Origin: Helichrysum umbraculigerum
Lineage: Eukaryota; Streptophyta; Magnoliopsida; Asterales; Asteraceae
DNA length: 64,000 bases
Direction of reading: 5' to 3'
NCBI GenBank assembly: GCA_949592205.1
Contig: CATIUR010000002.1
Span: 4,558,501 to 4,622,500 of the forward strand
The notes under the pieces are model-generated. The model saw only the letters and a program-made list of their open reading frames with translations, did not search any database and was not told the DNA's origin. This document shows, piece after piece, positions 43,594 to 55,956 of this stretch; the stretch's first letter is position 1; each line of letters starts with the position of its first letter. The position numbers were made by a program, and so were the translations under genes.

Positions 43594-46152
43594 AGGCCTC
43601 TCCCAACCGTGACACGAACTGACGCGTCAGTTGCCTGCCAGCTCAGCGCCACGTCAGACTGACACAACTGACACACAACTGACACACAACTGACACACCC
43701 CTGCCAACAGCAACATCACTTCCCTTATTTTCAGGGCCCCACACACTATTTAATCTATTTATTTAATACAAAAACTTAAATAACACATTAAATTAAAACT
43801 AAAAACATTACATTAATTAAAAATTAAATATTACAAATCCTAAAAAAATAAAATGTTACAATTCCTAAAAAAAGAAAAAATTACAATTCCTAAAAAAAGA
43901 AAAAATTACAATTCCTAAAAAGGAAAAAAAAAATACATTTATTAATAATAAATTAAAACTAGCTAACGCGTTCGGAAATTTGGTGGGAGGCTCGAGATGT
44001 GTTCGATGAGGGCATCGCGAAGACGATGATGGACGACACGGTCACGCAATTCTTTATCCATACGTAGTTGCACCGCTACCCTTTCTTCCCACGTTCGTTG
44101 AGGTAGATTTTCCGGGTTTGTCCAATACTCTTCCTCGTGTGTACACATATTGCGTCCATTGTCTTCGATTATCATGTTGTGTAAAACTACACAACAATAC
44201 ATGATTCGCCGTATTTTGTTGACGCTATATGGTCTAGCGGGGTTTTTCAAGATTTGCCAACGGCCTTGAAGTACCCCGAATGCCCGTTCCACATCTTTCC
44301 TTGCCGATTCTTGGTACCTCTTGAACCTTGACTCGGCTTCTGTCAACGGATACTTGAACGACTTCACAATCGTCGACCATTCCGGATATATTCCATCGCC
44401 GAGATAATACCCTTTGGTGAATTGTTGACCGGCAATAGTGAAGTTGACTTGAGGAGCTTGATCTTGTAGTAAGTCTTGGAATAAATCAGATTCATTGAGA
44501 ACGTTGATGTCGTTGTTCGATCCGGCAGGACCAAAGAAAGCGTGCCAAATCCACAAATCGTAGGAGGCAACGGCTTCAAGCATGATTGTTGGATACCCGT
44601 GATCACCTCGAGTGTATTGACCTTGCCATGCAATTGGGCAATTTCTCCAAGCCCAGTGCATACAATCTATACTTCCAAGCATACCCGGAAAACCGTGTAG
44701 TTCCGCATGGCGTTGATGCAATCGTTGCACATCATGGAGTGTTGGTTTTCTTAAATACTCACGTGAATACATATGAAAAATACATTTACAAAAGTTGTCC
44801 AAACAATCGTATGATGTTTGTTGACCCATATGTAGGTATTCATCGAACAAGTCGGCGGCACAACCGTATGCCATTTGCCGTAAGGCCGACGTGACTTTTT
44901 GGAAAACATTAAATCCGGGTTTTCCGGTTGCGTCTAGACCTTGATGGAAATAAAGAAAGTAAGGGGGTATCGGATGGTGGGAGTACGATAAGATACCTTG
45001 GCATAAATGTATAAACATTGGCCGACTCATCCGAAAGCGACGACGAAAGAAATCAAGCGGGAATGTCGGGTTCTCGGCAAAGTAGTCTTGATATAAACGT
45101 TGGCCGGCGGCATAACGATCTCTTGGAAAATAACGTCTCGGACGTGGAACGCGTACTTCAATCTCCTCGTCCGAATCGGATGACGTATCTTGTTGTACAC
45201 GGGTAGCGACCGGATTATATGCGGCTAGGACGGCATTTAAATCGTCTCGATCGGAATCGGATCCAGACATGTTAAGAAAATGGTGTTTTAATTTGTAGAT
45301 GAATTGGTATAAAAATGGTGAAAAAATGGGTAAAAGAAATGAAATGGAAATAATATTGAAGTTGTAGAAGTTGTGAAATATTTTGTTGGATTGGGTGTGA
45401 ATGTTGTGAAAATGGGTGGAAAGTGGTAAATTGAAAAGTAAAATTGTATAAAGTTGTGGAATATTTGAAAGTTAGAGTGTGAATGTTGTGAAAAATTGGT
45501 TGGGTTTGGTTTGAATTTATAGTGGTAAATTGATTTTTAAATTTTTTTTTTTTTTTTTTTTTAAGCTTGCAACGGATCCCGACCGGTGGCCCCCACTATT
45601 TCCCTCTCTCTCTCCCGTCGGATTCCCGACGCACACCCACCGACGCGGCGTACCGACGCCCCGTGCCAACGGCGTCGGTGCGTCGGTACAACCGACGCCC
45701 CCCACCGACGTCCCGTTAGTAGATGAATAAACGAATTATTAGTAGGTGGAAAGGATCATATGATTTGGATTACATGAAGTCGTATATGACTATATGGTGT
45801 GTCACGGTTGAAAATTATAGAGACTATGAAGCCTGCCTATAAACTCGACAAGTCACTAAACGACAAATTTCTCATCCATTGTCTTATTTAGTGGTTAATT
45901 GTTTGGAAAATACTTTTTATTTAAACTAAGTATTCCATTATTAGAATTTTGTAGTTCTTGACTCTTACACCACGAGGAGCAATGACTTAAAAAGTGAATG
46001 AGCGAACGATATTGTATTTTTACAGTGTAGTGGGTCAACAACTCACATAACGTTGTTCAGGAACGCCGTGTGAAACGTCGAAACGGTGTAATGGAGTGTG
46101 GGGAATGCTGTGGACTGGCACGCTAGTGAGAACGGCTCTACTCCGCATGCTC
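43594..46152 (-). mobile_element. PIF/Harbinger element carrying an intact transposase (candidate limits)
   Basis: The transposase gene at 43963-45270 defines the element. Candidate limits are aggcctctcccaaccg after tta (43591-43593) and gcggagtagag (inverted) ending gcatgctc before tta (46153-46155); TTA is the usual target. The two ends match poorly, so the limits are weak. An alternative is a 12 bp inverted pair, caaccgtgacac (43604-43615) and gtgtcacggttg (45799-45810). The left subterminal zone has three actgacacacaa copies; the right has many ccgacg copies (45595-45715). The element sits just upstream of the SCAB1 leader. Confidence 0.5.
43963..45270 (-). CDS. PIF/Harbinger transposase (HARBI1-like DDE nuclease), intact
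   Basis: Single-exon 435-residue protein, full length for the family, with no stop or frameshift. The acidic N-terminus (SSDSDEEIE) leads to RRRFRMSRPMFIHLC, the helical domain before the nuclease. Catalytic DDE residues appear as D202 (GSIDCMHW), D254 (SNNDINVL) and E328 (ARKDVERAFGVLQGRW). GDGIYPEW lies between the second D and E, as usual for DDE_Tnp_4. It would cut and paste DNA flanked by TTA, normally with a partner SANT/Myb-like DNA-binding protein. I see no such second gene nearby, so autonomy is doubtful. The gene body is GC-richer than its surroundings. ATG at 45270 is followed by a serine/aspartate-rich start typical of these proteins. Confidence 0.93.
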   Translation of the reverse strand: MSGSDSDRDDLNAVLAAYNPVATRVQQDTSSDSDEEIEVRVPRPRRYFPRDRYAAGQRLYQDYFAENPTFPLDFFRRRFRMSRPMFIHLCQGILSYSHHPIPPYFLYFHQGLDATGKPGFNVFQKVTSALRQMAYGCAADLFDEYLHMGQQTSYDCLDNFCKCIFHMYSREYLRKPTLHDVQRLHQRHAELHGFPGMLGSIDCMHWAWRNCPIAWQGQYTRGDHGYPTIMLEAVASYDLWIWHAFFGPAGSNNDINVLNESDLFQDLLQDQAPQVNFTIAGQQFTKGYYLGDGIYPEWSTIVKSFKYPLTEAESRFKRYQESARKDVERAFGVLQGRWQILKNPARPYSVNKIRRIMYCCVVLHNMIIEDNGRNMCTHEEEYWTNPENLPQRTWEERVAVQLRMDKELRDRVVHHRLRDALIEHISSLPPNFRTR

Positions 46153-46155
46153 TTA

Positions 46156-47000
46156 TACCTACTCCGTATTAATTAAATAAAGCTAGCACTTAGACTTGAT
46201 GAATTTTTATGAGATGTCACATTTAAAATGATGAGATATTCTTGACATTTTAAAAATTCTCAAGTTTTTATGTGGACACTGCGATTATCGGAGCAATTAA
46301 AATAGAAAGAAAGTAACAACAATAATTTTTCACACAAATGATGCGTAGCTCAGTTAATAATGAGTGAAACATTTTTGTCAAAATAAGCATAAGGTCAATG
46401 GTTCAAACCATACCACCCCTACAACTACAACCGTTAAACGAGTCAGGTATGCCCCACATTATAGCTACCATGATTATAATTATTGGGTGAGTTACGAAAT
46501 ACTTCAATATAATGGATAGATAGATTAACCGATCTGAATTATGAGTTATGAACCTTTTTTACGACAATAATTTTTGACATAATAAAACCCAAGAATGAAT
46601 ACGTCTGCCAATAATCAATCCATCCACGCACGCTTTTTGTGGGGTTAGGCTTACAGCTTGTTCCCTTGAACAGCGCAATTAACGAAGTCAAAAATGAGCG
46701 CGTAGATTGACTGCGCGTGGTATTCAAACTTTTCCCTATCCCTCGTTTATATTCCGTTTGGAATTGTTTGTCGTAACCAAAGTTTTACTATAGTCGTATT
46801 CTTTAACTTTAAAATAATAAATATAATATATATTCATCTTTAATTATTTCATTTTTTTTACAATTTAGCATAGTTATTTCATCGTCAGTTAGCTACCGAA
46901 CACCGTTATTATAGTCCACTATTATGACTTTATTTTTTTGTACATTTTGTTTATTATAATTCGATGGCGAAACATTTAAACTAATTGTATTAACAACTTA
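46156..47000. other. Intergenic, mostly unassigned
   Basis: AT-rich apart from a tRNA-like sequence at 46340-46412. A minus frame at 46539-46727 has no recognisable product. Confidence 0.4.
46340..46412 (+). mobile_element. tRNA-like sequence, probable SINE head
   Basis: gtagctcagttaataatgag (A-box like, from 46345) and ggttcaaacc (B box, 46400-46409) are spaced as in a tRNA gene. No matching acceptor-stem halves are apparent and the middle does not fold into a clear anticodon arm by eye. A decayed tRNA or tRNA-derived SINE head fits better than a working tRNA. Confidence 0.45.
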
Positions 47001-47844
47001 GGGTGAGGTTCAAATGAGACTAAAAATTGGTGAGGTTCAAATGAGACTAAAAATTTATGTGAGACTAAGGTAACCAATGATATCATGACACATATACAAA
47101 GAGAATATTTCATACTACAAAACCATTAACCCCAAACATCAATTATCTCACAAACGAAAAATCAAAAAATCATGAAACTTGCACCGTAATTTTCAGCGTT
47201 TTATCCTCTTCGATTTGTCATCCCTCAATGCATACTTCCGACGAATTTTTTTTTTTTCATTTTTTTGGTGGGTTTCATATGTTACTAACACATGTGTTAG
47301 AGTGTTGCGTTTAAGGTTTAGGGTTTCGGGTTTAGGGGTTAGGGTTTGGGGTTTCGCCCCGAAACCCCAAAACCCAAACCCTAACCCCTAAACTCCAAAC
47401 CCTAAACCCTAAACGTTTTATAAAACTCTAAACCCTAAATCATATTAAACCCTAAACCCTAATAAACCCTAAACCCTACTAAAACATAAAATCTAAACCC
47501 TAAACCATGAACCCTGCTAAATCCTAACCCTAAACCCTAACCATAACTGTAAATAAAATGTACAATCAATCACTAACACATGTGTTACTAATTTATAAAA
47601 CCCACCAAAAAACCGAAATTTTTTTTTATCGAAAGTATGCCTTGAGAGACGGCAAATCGAAGAGGATAAAACGCTGAAAAATATGGTGCAAGTTTCATGA
47701 TTTTTCGATTTGTCGTGTGTGAGATAATTGATGTTTAGGGTAAATGGGTTTTGTAGTATGGAACATTCTCTTTGTACATGTGACATGATATCATTGGTTC
47801 CTTTAGTCTCACTCAAAAATCATGGACTCATTTGAACTTTACTC
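47001..47844. mobile_element. Mutator-type foldback element with telomere-like loop, 844 bp
   Basis: Flanked by a perfect 10 bp direct repeat, taacaactta (46991-47000 and 47845-47854); 9-10 bp fits Mutator-type insertion. The two arms, about 300 bp each, are inverted repeats: gaggttcaaatgagac against catttgaactttac at the ends, then in order gtaaccaatgatatcatg, tcaattatctcac, cgttttatcctcttcgattt, and a ctaacacatgtgttag palindrome in each. The loop is telomere-like repeat (47312-47545). No transposase is present; open frames inside are repeat products. Confidence 0.88.
47312..47545. repeat. Interstitial telomere-like repeats in both orientations
   Basis: ttagggtttcgggtttagggg on the plus strand switches at about 47357-47365 (cgccccgaaacccc) to about twenty variants of aaccctaaacccta. 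The first 45 bp can fold back on the next 45 bp. The units are degenerate copies of the plant telomere repeat TTTAGGG and lie in the loop of the foldback element. Confidence 0.9.
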
Positions 47845-47854
47845 TAACAACTTA

Positions 47855-50800
47855 ATAATATAAATAAACCATGATTTAGTCGTCCATGAGCGAAATTTGA
47901 ATTATGATGTATAATAAATATGACAAAATGTATATTTCTAAACAAGAGGTATAATGTGTTTAAGATTTGGCAACGGTTTTCATTGAAATGTTTGAACATG
48001 TATATAATAGTGAGCTGGTAATTATATTTTCCATTTTTGGCGGTTTCAGCTAGGGGCAGCGACCAATGTCTAGTCGGCGTGTAGTATTAATGTGCTATGA
48101 TACACTTTAAGAAGAGGGTAAATGTTCTATATAATATACGGGTAATTTATAATAACTTTTGATTATGATTGTAACGTGTCGTTAAAATCTTACAATCATT
48201 TCGCTACTTTGTGATTACGCCACCTTAAACCTCTAAAGTATGCTTAATATGAAACGAGATCAGTTAAATTAGAATATTAATCTTGCAAGCTGGACAATTC
48301 ATCATACGCAAATGCAATTTTGCCGAATTTTCTTTTGACAAAAAGGTGCATTAAAATTGGGGGCCAAACCAATATCTAAAAGTTAGTTTCTCAACAGTCC
48401 CTCAAGTTTATTCTAATTACAGAAAGTACCATTATTTAGAAGTAAATAATCAATTTCACCTTACAATGGAGTAAAGTTAAAATTTAAAGGTGGGGCTAAC
48501 ATGCTATAATGTCCAATTAACAACTTTGGATGTGAAGTTAATCTTGTTTATTAATGGTTGGTGGAGCAAACGGTTGGTAACATTTAACAAATCAAGTGTT
48601 TCTAATCTAATGATTCCATAACCCATTATGAATGTGACTCTCTTTCCTCTTGGTCCCATAATTTTGGGGTCTATAATTACTTTGTTGACATACTTACAAA
48701 CAAATTAAGATATATATAAATATAGTATGTTTTTGTTAGAATTAGTTAAGATTAAGGAAGCTAATTAATACAATTATGTGTTTTTATATTGTAAAGTAGG
48801 TTTGGTGGTTAATTATCCACCTTTGTACTCTCTCTTTTTAACATATATTAAGAATTTTCTCACATGGTGAAGGATAAAAGAAGTTAAGAGAAATAATCTA
48901 GTACATACAAATGTACAACAATTTGATAGTATTTTATGAGGCCGTGTTGGATTTTTGTTATTTTGTTGTGATTATAGTTTAATCTCGTTTACGAACTAGA
49001 CGAAAATCAGTTAGAGACCTCAGTTTCGTTGTAACAGGAACGTAAGGTTTCGTGCTTTGATCATCTACTTGAATGATCGAGGGTACACATGAGATAAATG
49101 TTAGCCTTAAGTTCGACGGATGATGTCTCCTAGCGTAATAAATGGTAGCTAAACTAGTATACAATAGGCTTGCCTGTCCCGACTAAAATGGTATTAAGTG
49201 TTTGTATATATAGTGGTCCTACAAAAGGTTATTTCGATCCAACGTTATACCTAATACATTTGTACTAATCTTTGATTTAGATCTATATCGTTACGTTTTA
49301 TCATAAATCCGCGATGGTTATATTGGACATACGTAGCTTATTAGTTGCATGTATGTTTATGTACATGCTAATTTTAATCACACATATGTTACTTTACACT
49401 ATGTTCATGTATTTTATTCAACCAAATAATGTTACATATATGTAGGAAGGACATTGAGGTTGTGTAGCTAGATTGGCTATAAATTGTTAAAATCTTAAAT
49501 GCATGTTTGTAAAGATGAAAAAGATAGCCAAAAGGTGAAGCCCAAAGATAACACATAACATGGTGGGCCAAGACATTGATAACTAATTAAAGTAGTTGTG
49601 GTGACATCTCAACTTGACCGTTGGTTCATAGGATCGCCTGTTGTTTTACATTAGGTTTTGAGTTGGTGCTCTGATATGATTCACAGAGAAAATGTGGTCC
49701 TTTTTTTGTGTTTTAATTCATAGTAATGTTTATAGTTTTTGGTATAAAATCATAAATTTACTAATCTTCTGTATCCTCATCATACATTTATAGTTTACGG
49801 CTTAGTTTTGATGATTCTGAGTATCATTTAAGTATTTCATAAGGAAACTTGGTTCATTAAGGGAATCAATCGGCTAAAGTTCAATATTGTATGGTTCCTA
49901 AACCGAAAAGCATGTATGAGAATGACCAAATTGTTTTCGATCATATCATTTTCATCAAGAAACCTTCGTACAGATCACACGTGACATACATATACGTACC
50001 AACTTAACGGTCTTTTACGAATTAGCTTAGGACTTAAGTTTGTTGACCATAACAAGATCATATTATCGATCATTAACATGCACAATACAACAATTTGTTT
50101 TAGTGGCTTGATTAACTTATTGAATCATGAAATAAAAAGAATTTGATGTTGATGATTTGATTAGAGCTAAAGCTTGAAAAAGTAGGTCATATTTACAAGT
50201 TGTTTTTAGGTAGAAGTCAAAATGCAATTGATGTTTGTTTCCCATTAGGAAGCTTCAACATGGTCCTAGTTATTGTTAGATGTGTAGCAAAACGTTAAGA
50301 AAACATATGCAACCCAATCCTTTTTACTTGCTATTTAGATATTAGTACAGTTGCATCGGATTTTGTTGTTGTTTAATCATTTATGTGTACCTTGGTTCTT
50401 CAACATTAATGGTTGAGTTTAGGTTTGGAGTTCTACTAATATATATCACCAAAGCGATTATACGTAACGTTTTATAGAAAAGGGAGAGTGTAGACGAAAA
50501 CAAGCACTTGTAGTCATGACACTCGGTCGTGCACTATTGACCGTCACATGTGAGTATGACTACTTCATTATCGACTGACCGAGTTCATAAATGCCGGTAG
50601 TCATGACACTAAAGATCTGAACTCATGTCTCTTTAGAGAAAAAATTAAAATAACAATAATATCAGCACGAACTTTATTCGTCACCAAAACCACACGAAAG
50701 GCATAAACAGCACTTGAAAGCTGTAGTGGTGACGGCTCATGGTAAGGCCATAACGGGCTAGCTCTAGCTAGCACGAGCCCACACTACAACTCTTCTAAGG

Positions 50801-51788
50801 ATGCATTTTGAGTGAATTTAACGTTTTGTACTTACTAATAAGTGAGAAATATATCTTATTATTTCATGAACATAGAAATAAAGTTCATCGACAAAAATTA
50901 AATTTAACAAAAAGTGTGTTCTATATGTTACAATCATACACTGACGGCTGACCATATACACATGCATTTTCTTTTTCCCTACAAACAAGGGGTGACCCGA
51001 AATCATTGCTATTACTGTTCAATCAATTACAAAGTGAGAAGGCTATGATTACATGTATAGCATGACAATGTGTCGTTATGCAACTAGATTCCAATCAAAT
51101 TATGTATATATAGGTGTAAGAAAGTTTACTATAACTTCAAATGTTAACAATATATATAAAGATAAAAAGATGTTATGTACCAAAATCATATATAGGCCTG
51201 TAAACGAACCGAACGAACACGAACGGAGTATGTTTGTGTTCGTTCATTAAGGTTTTATCGAACAAACGAAAGTTTACTATAATACTCCATATGCAACAAG
51301 GAAAATTATATTAGTTTTAATTGAAATTCAACAAAACCAAATTGATGTGATATCATTAAAAGGCAGAAATAATAATTGATGTAGCAAACAGCCAGTCCCC
51401 CATCTGGGCATTTGACATCTCTTAATAGACAAGCAAATTTTATGCAAAATGGTTGACTGCAGATATAATGTGATATCATTTTAATTTTCTCCATAATAAG
51501 AAAGATACAACGATCATTTTACTTGATATATAATCTTACAAAAAAATGTTTAATCATACTATTACTAGTATTACAGTGACTGGTTTTCGACAACGAAAGT
51601 TGTACATTGCTCAAAAATGATCAATTGCAGCTGTTTAAAGCAAATCAATCGAGTATTAATATGTCACAACAACTTCAACACTAAAAATAAATTTTCTTCT
51701 CAGCTTTGGTTTGCTGATTTCCTATATACATATGATGATTATTATATATGGTGATGCATGTCTTAAACTCTTAATCATATATCGAAAA
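47855..51788. other. Gene-free intergenic stretch, 3.9 kb
   Basis: AT-rich sequence without a recognisable gene on either strand. Local features: a hAT-end fragment taggcctgtaaacgaaccg at 51193-51275 with no partner end; a short repeated gtagtcatgacact phrase near 50510 and 50600. The zone 51550-51788 presumably includes the VDE 3' UTR. Confidence 0.5.
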
Positions 51789-54700
51789 TTATCTTAGTTT
51801 CCTAATTGGCAACGCACGCCCAAACAACTTTTCAACTTCAGTAGCTTCCATCTGAAGTTCATTCAAGATTTCTTTTTCTTCTTTAGTGAGTTCCCTAACG
51901 AAGTTTTGTTCATCTTGTAGCAACTCTTTGAACCCTTCGGCTAACCGTTGAAACAAATTCATTTGTGTGTCCCTAGCCTTTACCACCTCTTTCTCGACCT
52001 CTTCTTCTATCTCCTCAGCTTCTTTTATGATAAACTTCTCACCCTCTTCGGCTTCTTTTATTATAAATTTCTCACCCACTTCGGCTGTCTTTTCTAGTCT
52101 CTCCACAAGTGGCGGTTCGGGCCCACACGAATTATCTGTTTGTATGAAAGTGTCAAAGTTACGACCAACACTTTGAGCCGCCTTTTGTAGTTGTGGGATG
52201 ATAGTTTGTGGTAACGTTGCACTTCTTGTGTATATCACTGCTCCACCGTATCCATCCCATGCATCATTTCTCCCACGATAATACACAAATATATAGTCGT
52301 CAGGTTTGTTTTCTATTTGGGAAGACAAGATGTACCTGCATATGTAGTTTATGAATCATTTTGGAAAAAACACGTTGATAATTGACATTTAGGAAACAAT
52401 CCACATGGAAGTGAGTTTTTTTAGGGAATCAATGTCTTAAGCCTGTATATTTAGTCATGTGCTGAATACTACTGTACTTTATAGTCTGTATTCAGAACAT
52501 GATATTTGTTTGATATTCATCAATGATAAATATGGGTGTCAAGAAACATGCTTCCTCGTGGATCCTTCCCCTTGACTTTTATAAGATTGAGCTTTCTAAA
52601 TCAGTAAAACGTAACACAAAATTTACATGAATGCACAGAAAAATGAAGGATTGAAATTACTTACCAGTCATCTTGGTAATGAAGAAACTCGTTGTCATGA
52701 TTATAAAGAACTCCCGGTTGATTTGGATCTTGAACAAATTTTTGCACTGCAGATCGAGTAAAGAATCCACCATCTGGAGTCTTTATCCTCCACGTCAGAT
52801 CGCCTACAAGTTTATTGTTTTCTAAGTGGAACTCATGCAGCTGACAATCAAAGACATCAAATGTAGGATTTAGTCCACTTGTTATGAACCACTTTCCACT
52901 GAAGTCCTTCATGTTGAAGCTTTGAACCACTGCACTAGCATCCGGGACTGGGAATTCACCCACATCAGATTTACGTGGCACACATTTCTTTCGTGAAACT
53001 GCACACTCATTGAACTGATCCACAACACTGTTTTCAAACAAGTCACCGCATTTTATCTGTGAAGCAGAAGTTCAAGAATATGTAAGAATCAAAATTGTTT
53101 CTAGCATAAAGTATCGAGGTGGCAAGATGGGTGGGTCAGTCTAGTTGCGTAATGGATTATAAAGGGTACTGGTTGTAAACGGTTACTTTTAGTTCGGTAA
53201 AAATGGTCGGGTCAGGCTGATCCATAACATTTTTTGTTCATTTCATAGAAAAAGTTACATAATATTAATGCCTTTTCAAGACTACAAGAAACAATATTAC
53301 AATTACTATCTGAAACTCTAAATAAAACAAATTAGGAGCTTGCATCTTGTATGCATATAAAAATTAGATTTTAGGTGACCTTCAACCTGTTTGTTTGAGC
53401 AGTTCGACCTATTTGACCCGTTTTGAGATAAACACAAACCAATAGACCCATTTACAAGTAGATGGTCAACATTTAACCTCTAACACAATGTTCAAAAATA
53501 TGGACAAGTAGAAATTACTTGGCATTCGGTCTCATCAGGTCTATTGTTGCAAGTCTGGAGACAAGCAACATTTGCAGCACAAGATGGGTTTGCTATACAT
53601 TTCGCCAGTTCGATCCTGTAACAAGCACATGGGCTCAATAACTTACAAATAAGAGATGCCGTATCTTACTTTCTTCCACATTCAAGATCAAAAGGTGAAA
53701 AAGGGTAACAAGGATAAGGACCACAGTAAGGAGTGTTCATAGCTTTATATGAGAACTTTTTAGCAAAACAAGGTTGTGATCAACTTAAGCCCAACATCTT
53801 TTGCTTTTGTTTAGTGATAGCAGCATAGGGCAAGTAAAAACATTGTGGTGGCGTTTGGAAGTGTGTTCTGAAAGCGATACCATGACTTTTAATATCAGAA
53901 TCGGATAATTAGTTGATTGAAGCCCGTGATAGGTAGGTAAATTTACAAATATCATGGTAATTGATTTATCTATAGTAAACTTTAACCTACTACAAAACTG
54001 AATATTTTGATCATGAATAACCAGAAATCAGAATGTCATTTTTATTGAAACAATAAACTCTACATAGCACCCTTAAATCGCAATAGTAATAATGATAAAA
54101 TATATTTCTTATGACAAGAGCATCCAAACACATAACAATGATGCAAAAGAAGTTTTGGTGATCAACTTTATGGCATAAGAGCCGATGATAAACATATTAT
54201 ATATACTTGTTTTCCCTTTGGCATTAGATAAACAATTCAAAGCCCATAGGATAGTGTAAACATGGCACTTAAAGCTTCCAATATTAAGAAAATACTCATG
54301 TGGTCAATATATGTTTCTTGTTTTTAAGTTATAGTTATGTGGTTGAAAAAAATATCTACAAACAATAAGACTTGGTTGAAATACCTGCATTCTTTGAGTA
54401 AGCAAGTGCAAGTTTTAAGAGCATCAACAGCATCAACCCTGGGAATGACAATAAATGTGCAAACCAATACGATTGCCAACTGTACAAATTGCCTCCATTG
54501 TCTTTGAAGAATCAAAGTCGCACCCTTTTTAAGATCAAAATGTTCTATTTCCTTCACAAATAAAGATTTATATGTTCAAATCAGGGTATAGGAAAAAGAC
54601 TCAAGGGATGTTTGGCCATGAATTAGTTTTTAGTGAAGTATTAATAATAAGTTTAGTGTTTGGGTAACCAGTGACGAGTAATACAAGAAATTACCTCAAA

Positions 54701-54952
54701 ACTTGCATTGATGCTACATACTGGAGATTTCTCCTTGCAATGTGATGACGGAGTCAAATAGGTAGTGTCCGACCTATAAGATCTAAACAGGCTGAAATAT
54801 TTATAATATCCATGGTTGGATCGGATTTTCATCATGATCATACTTGCAGGAGCTGGTCCACTCCTGTGAAACCTTTCATCACTTAATGATTTGGTATACA
54901 AACTGGCGGTTTCCTCTTTGCAGAGAAATACCGAGTGTAAAGAAAGAGCCAT
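51789..54952 (-). CDS. VDE: Violaxanthin de-epoxidase, chloroplastic
   Basis: Thylakoid-lumen enzyme that converts violaxanthin via antheraxanthin to zeaxanthin with ascorbate when the lumen acidifies (xanthophyll cycle, heat dissipation). Exons (minus): 54952-54695, 54551-54385, 53615-53519, 53056-52665, 52335-51789, GT-AG; 486 residues. Residues 1 to about 127 are a two-part transit peptide: serine-rich stroma-targeting part, then a hydrophobic lumen-transfer segment (about 108-122) ending VDA|VDALKTC. The mature part has a cysteine-rich domain (CTCLLKEC, CNNRPDETECQ), a lipocalin domain (GKWFITSGLNPTFDVFDCQ, about 228-246) and a glutamate-rich C-terminal domain ending FGRALPIRKLR. That last domain carries an 11-residue tandem duplication (392-413). 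Exon 2 has alternative AG sites nearby; I chose the one keeping frame. Confidence 0.95.
52011..52076 (-). repeat. 33 bp in-frame tandem duplication in VDE
   Basis: Two 33 bp units encode GEKFIIKEAEE twice (residues 392-402 and 403-413). The units differ at four or so third-position or silent sites, so the duplication is not brand new. It lengthens the acidic C-terminal domain. Confidence 0.93.
53106..53518. mobile_element. MITE-like sequence in VDE intron 3
   Basis: The intron contains gaggtggcaagatgggtggg (from 53118), a common terminus of plant hAT-type MITEs. Toward the other end it has gacctatttgacccgtttt and acccatttacaag phrases. A similar gaggtggtcagatgggtggg lies in intron 9 of the CIP111-like gene. 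No target duplication was confirmed. Confidence 0.45.
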
Positions 54953-54980
54953 AGTCAGTATGATATCTTCCAAATGCAAC

Positions 54981-55756
54981 CTGAAAATTGTTTTATAAAA
55001 GTAAGAAATCACATTGTAATTCTTGAAGTTATTACTAAAACAGAATTTTCAGAAGAACATCAGATATGAATAACATCGAGTTACATCGCTCATTTATCAT
55101 TAGAACTTACACAGGTTTAAAAACACAAGAATATGATAAAATGAGCAATATGGGGCTGGCTAGCTGCATGGCTTGGGTAACGGGTCAAGTCTGGTTGGAT
55201 AAGTCATTTTTAGGAATGGTTTGGCAACTTAAATGCATTTTGGAACACAATGCCTATTCCTATGAAGACACCATGATGTATCACAAACATAGGCCAATCT
55301 AGATGTATGATTCTTTGAAGATACATACAACATGCAATTCTTCAACATAAAAAAAAAAAATTACAAACAAAATTCTGCCCCAAAAATGATAACTAGAAAA
55401 GGGTACTCTATATCTCTATCAAACAACCTAAATTTTGACTTTTGAGATCAAATGAACTACTTTACAGCTTCGAAAATGGTGAAAGGTGCAAACTTTATCA
55501 ATTTCTATATAATTTGATAATAGCAGAGCTATCTTATCTTTCTTCCATTTAATTCATTTACCAACCATACTAATCAAAACTCTGAAAAAACAAAAAACCC
55601 CATGAAACTACAATAAAGAAAGTGTCTAAACCCACAATTCCCACTTCACATTGCCATAATATCAAGAAATTTTGCAACTTCAAGCATTTTCAAACCATAA
55701 TGACTTTCAAACATATAATTTAACAGTTCATGAAATAACAGAACAGTAAAAGTTAC
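54981..55756 (-). other. 5' leader intron of VDE
   Basis: Donor gcag|gtaact at 55756 and acceptor attttcag ending at 54981 on the minus strand, 29 bases above the ATG. The untranslated first exon lies above 55756, with transcription probably starting between about 55850 and 55950. Confidence 0.6.
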
Positions 55757-55956
55757 CTGCTTGATAAGATGCTAGTGCAGTTGATTGGAGTAGTGGGTGC
55801 TTAAAATCAGCCTCCTGTATACTATCTCTATGAGTTTCAAAAATTGTAAGATTTAGAAAAAAAGTGCATAAATATTTATATATGTGTGGGGATGTTAGAT
55901 AGTGTTGTAGAAGGGGGGCTGGCTCCTTATCCCAATTTTGGTGGGACAAAAGTGGT

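Noticed and set aside
46340..46412. Functional tRNA gene
   Set aside because: A and B boxes are recognisable, but no acceptor stem pairing or anticodon arm can be drawn with confidence.
47179..47391. 70-codon frame ending in a repeated NPNPNP tract
   Set aside because: It runs into the telomere-like repeat of the foldback element and has no counterpart in the mirrored arm.
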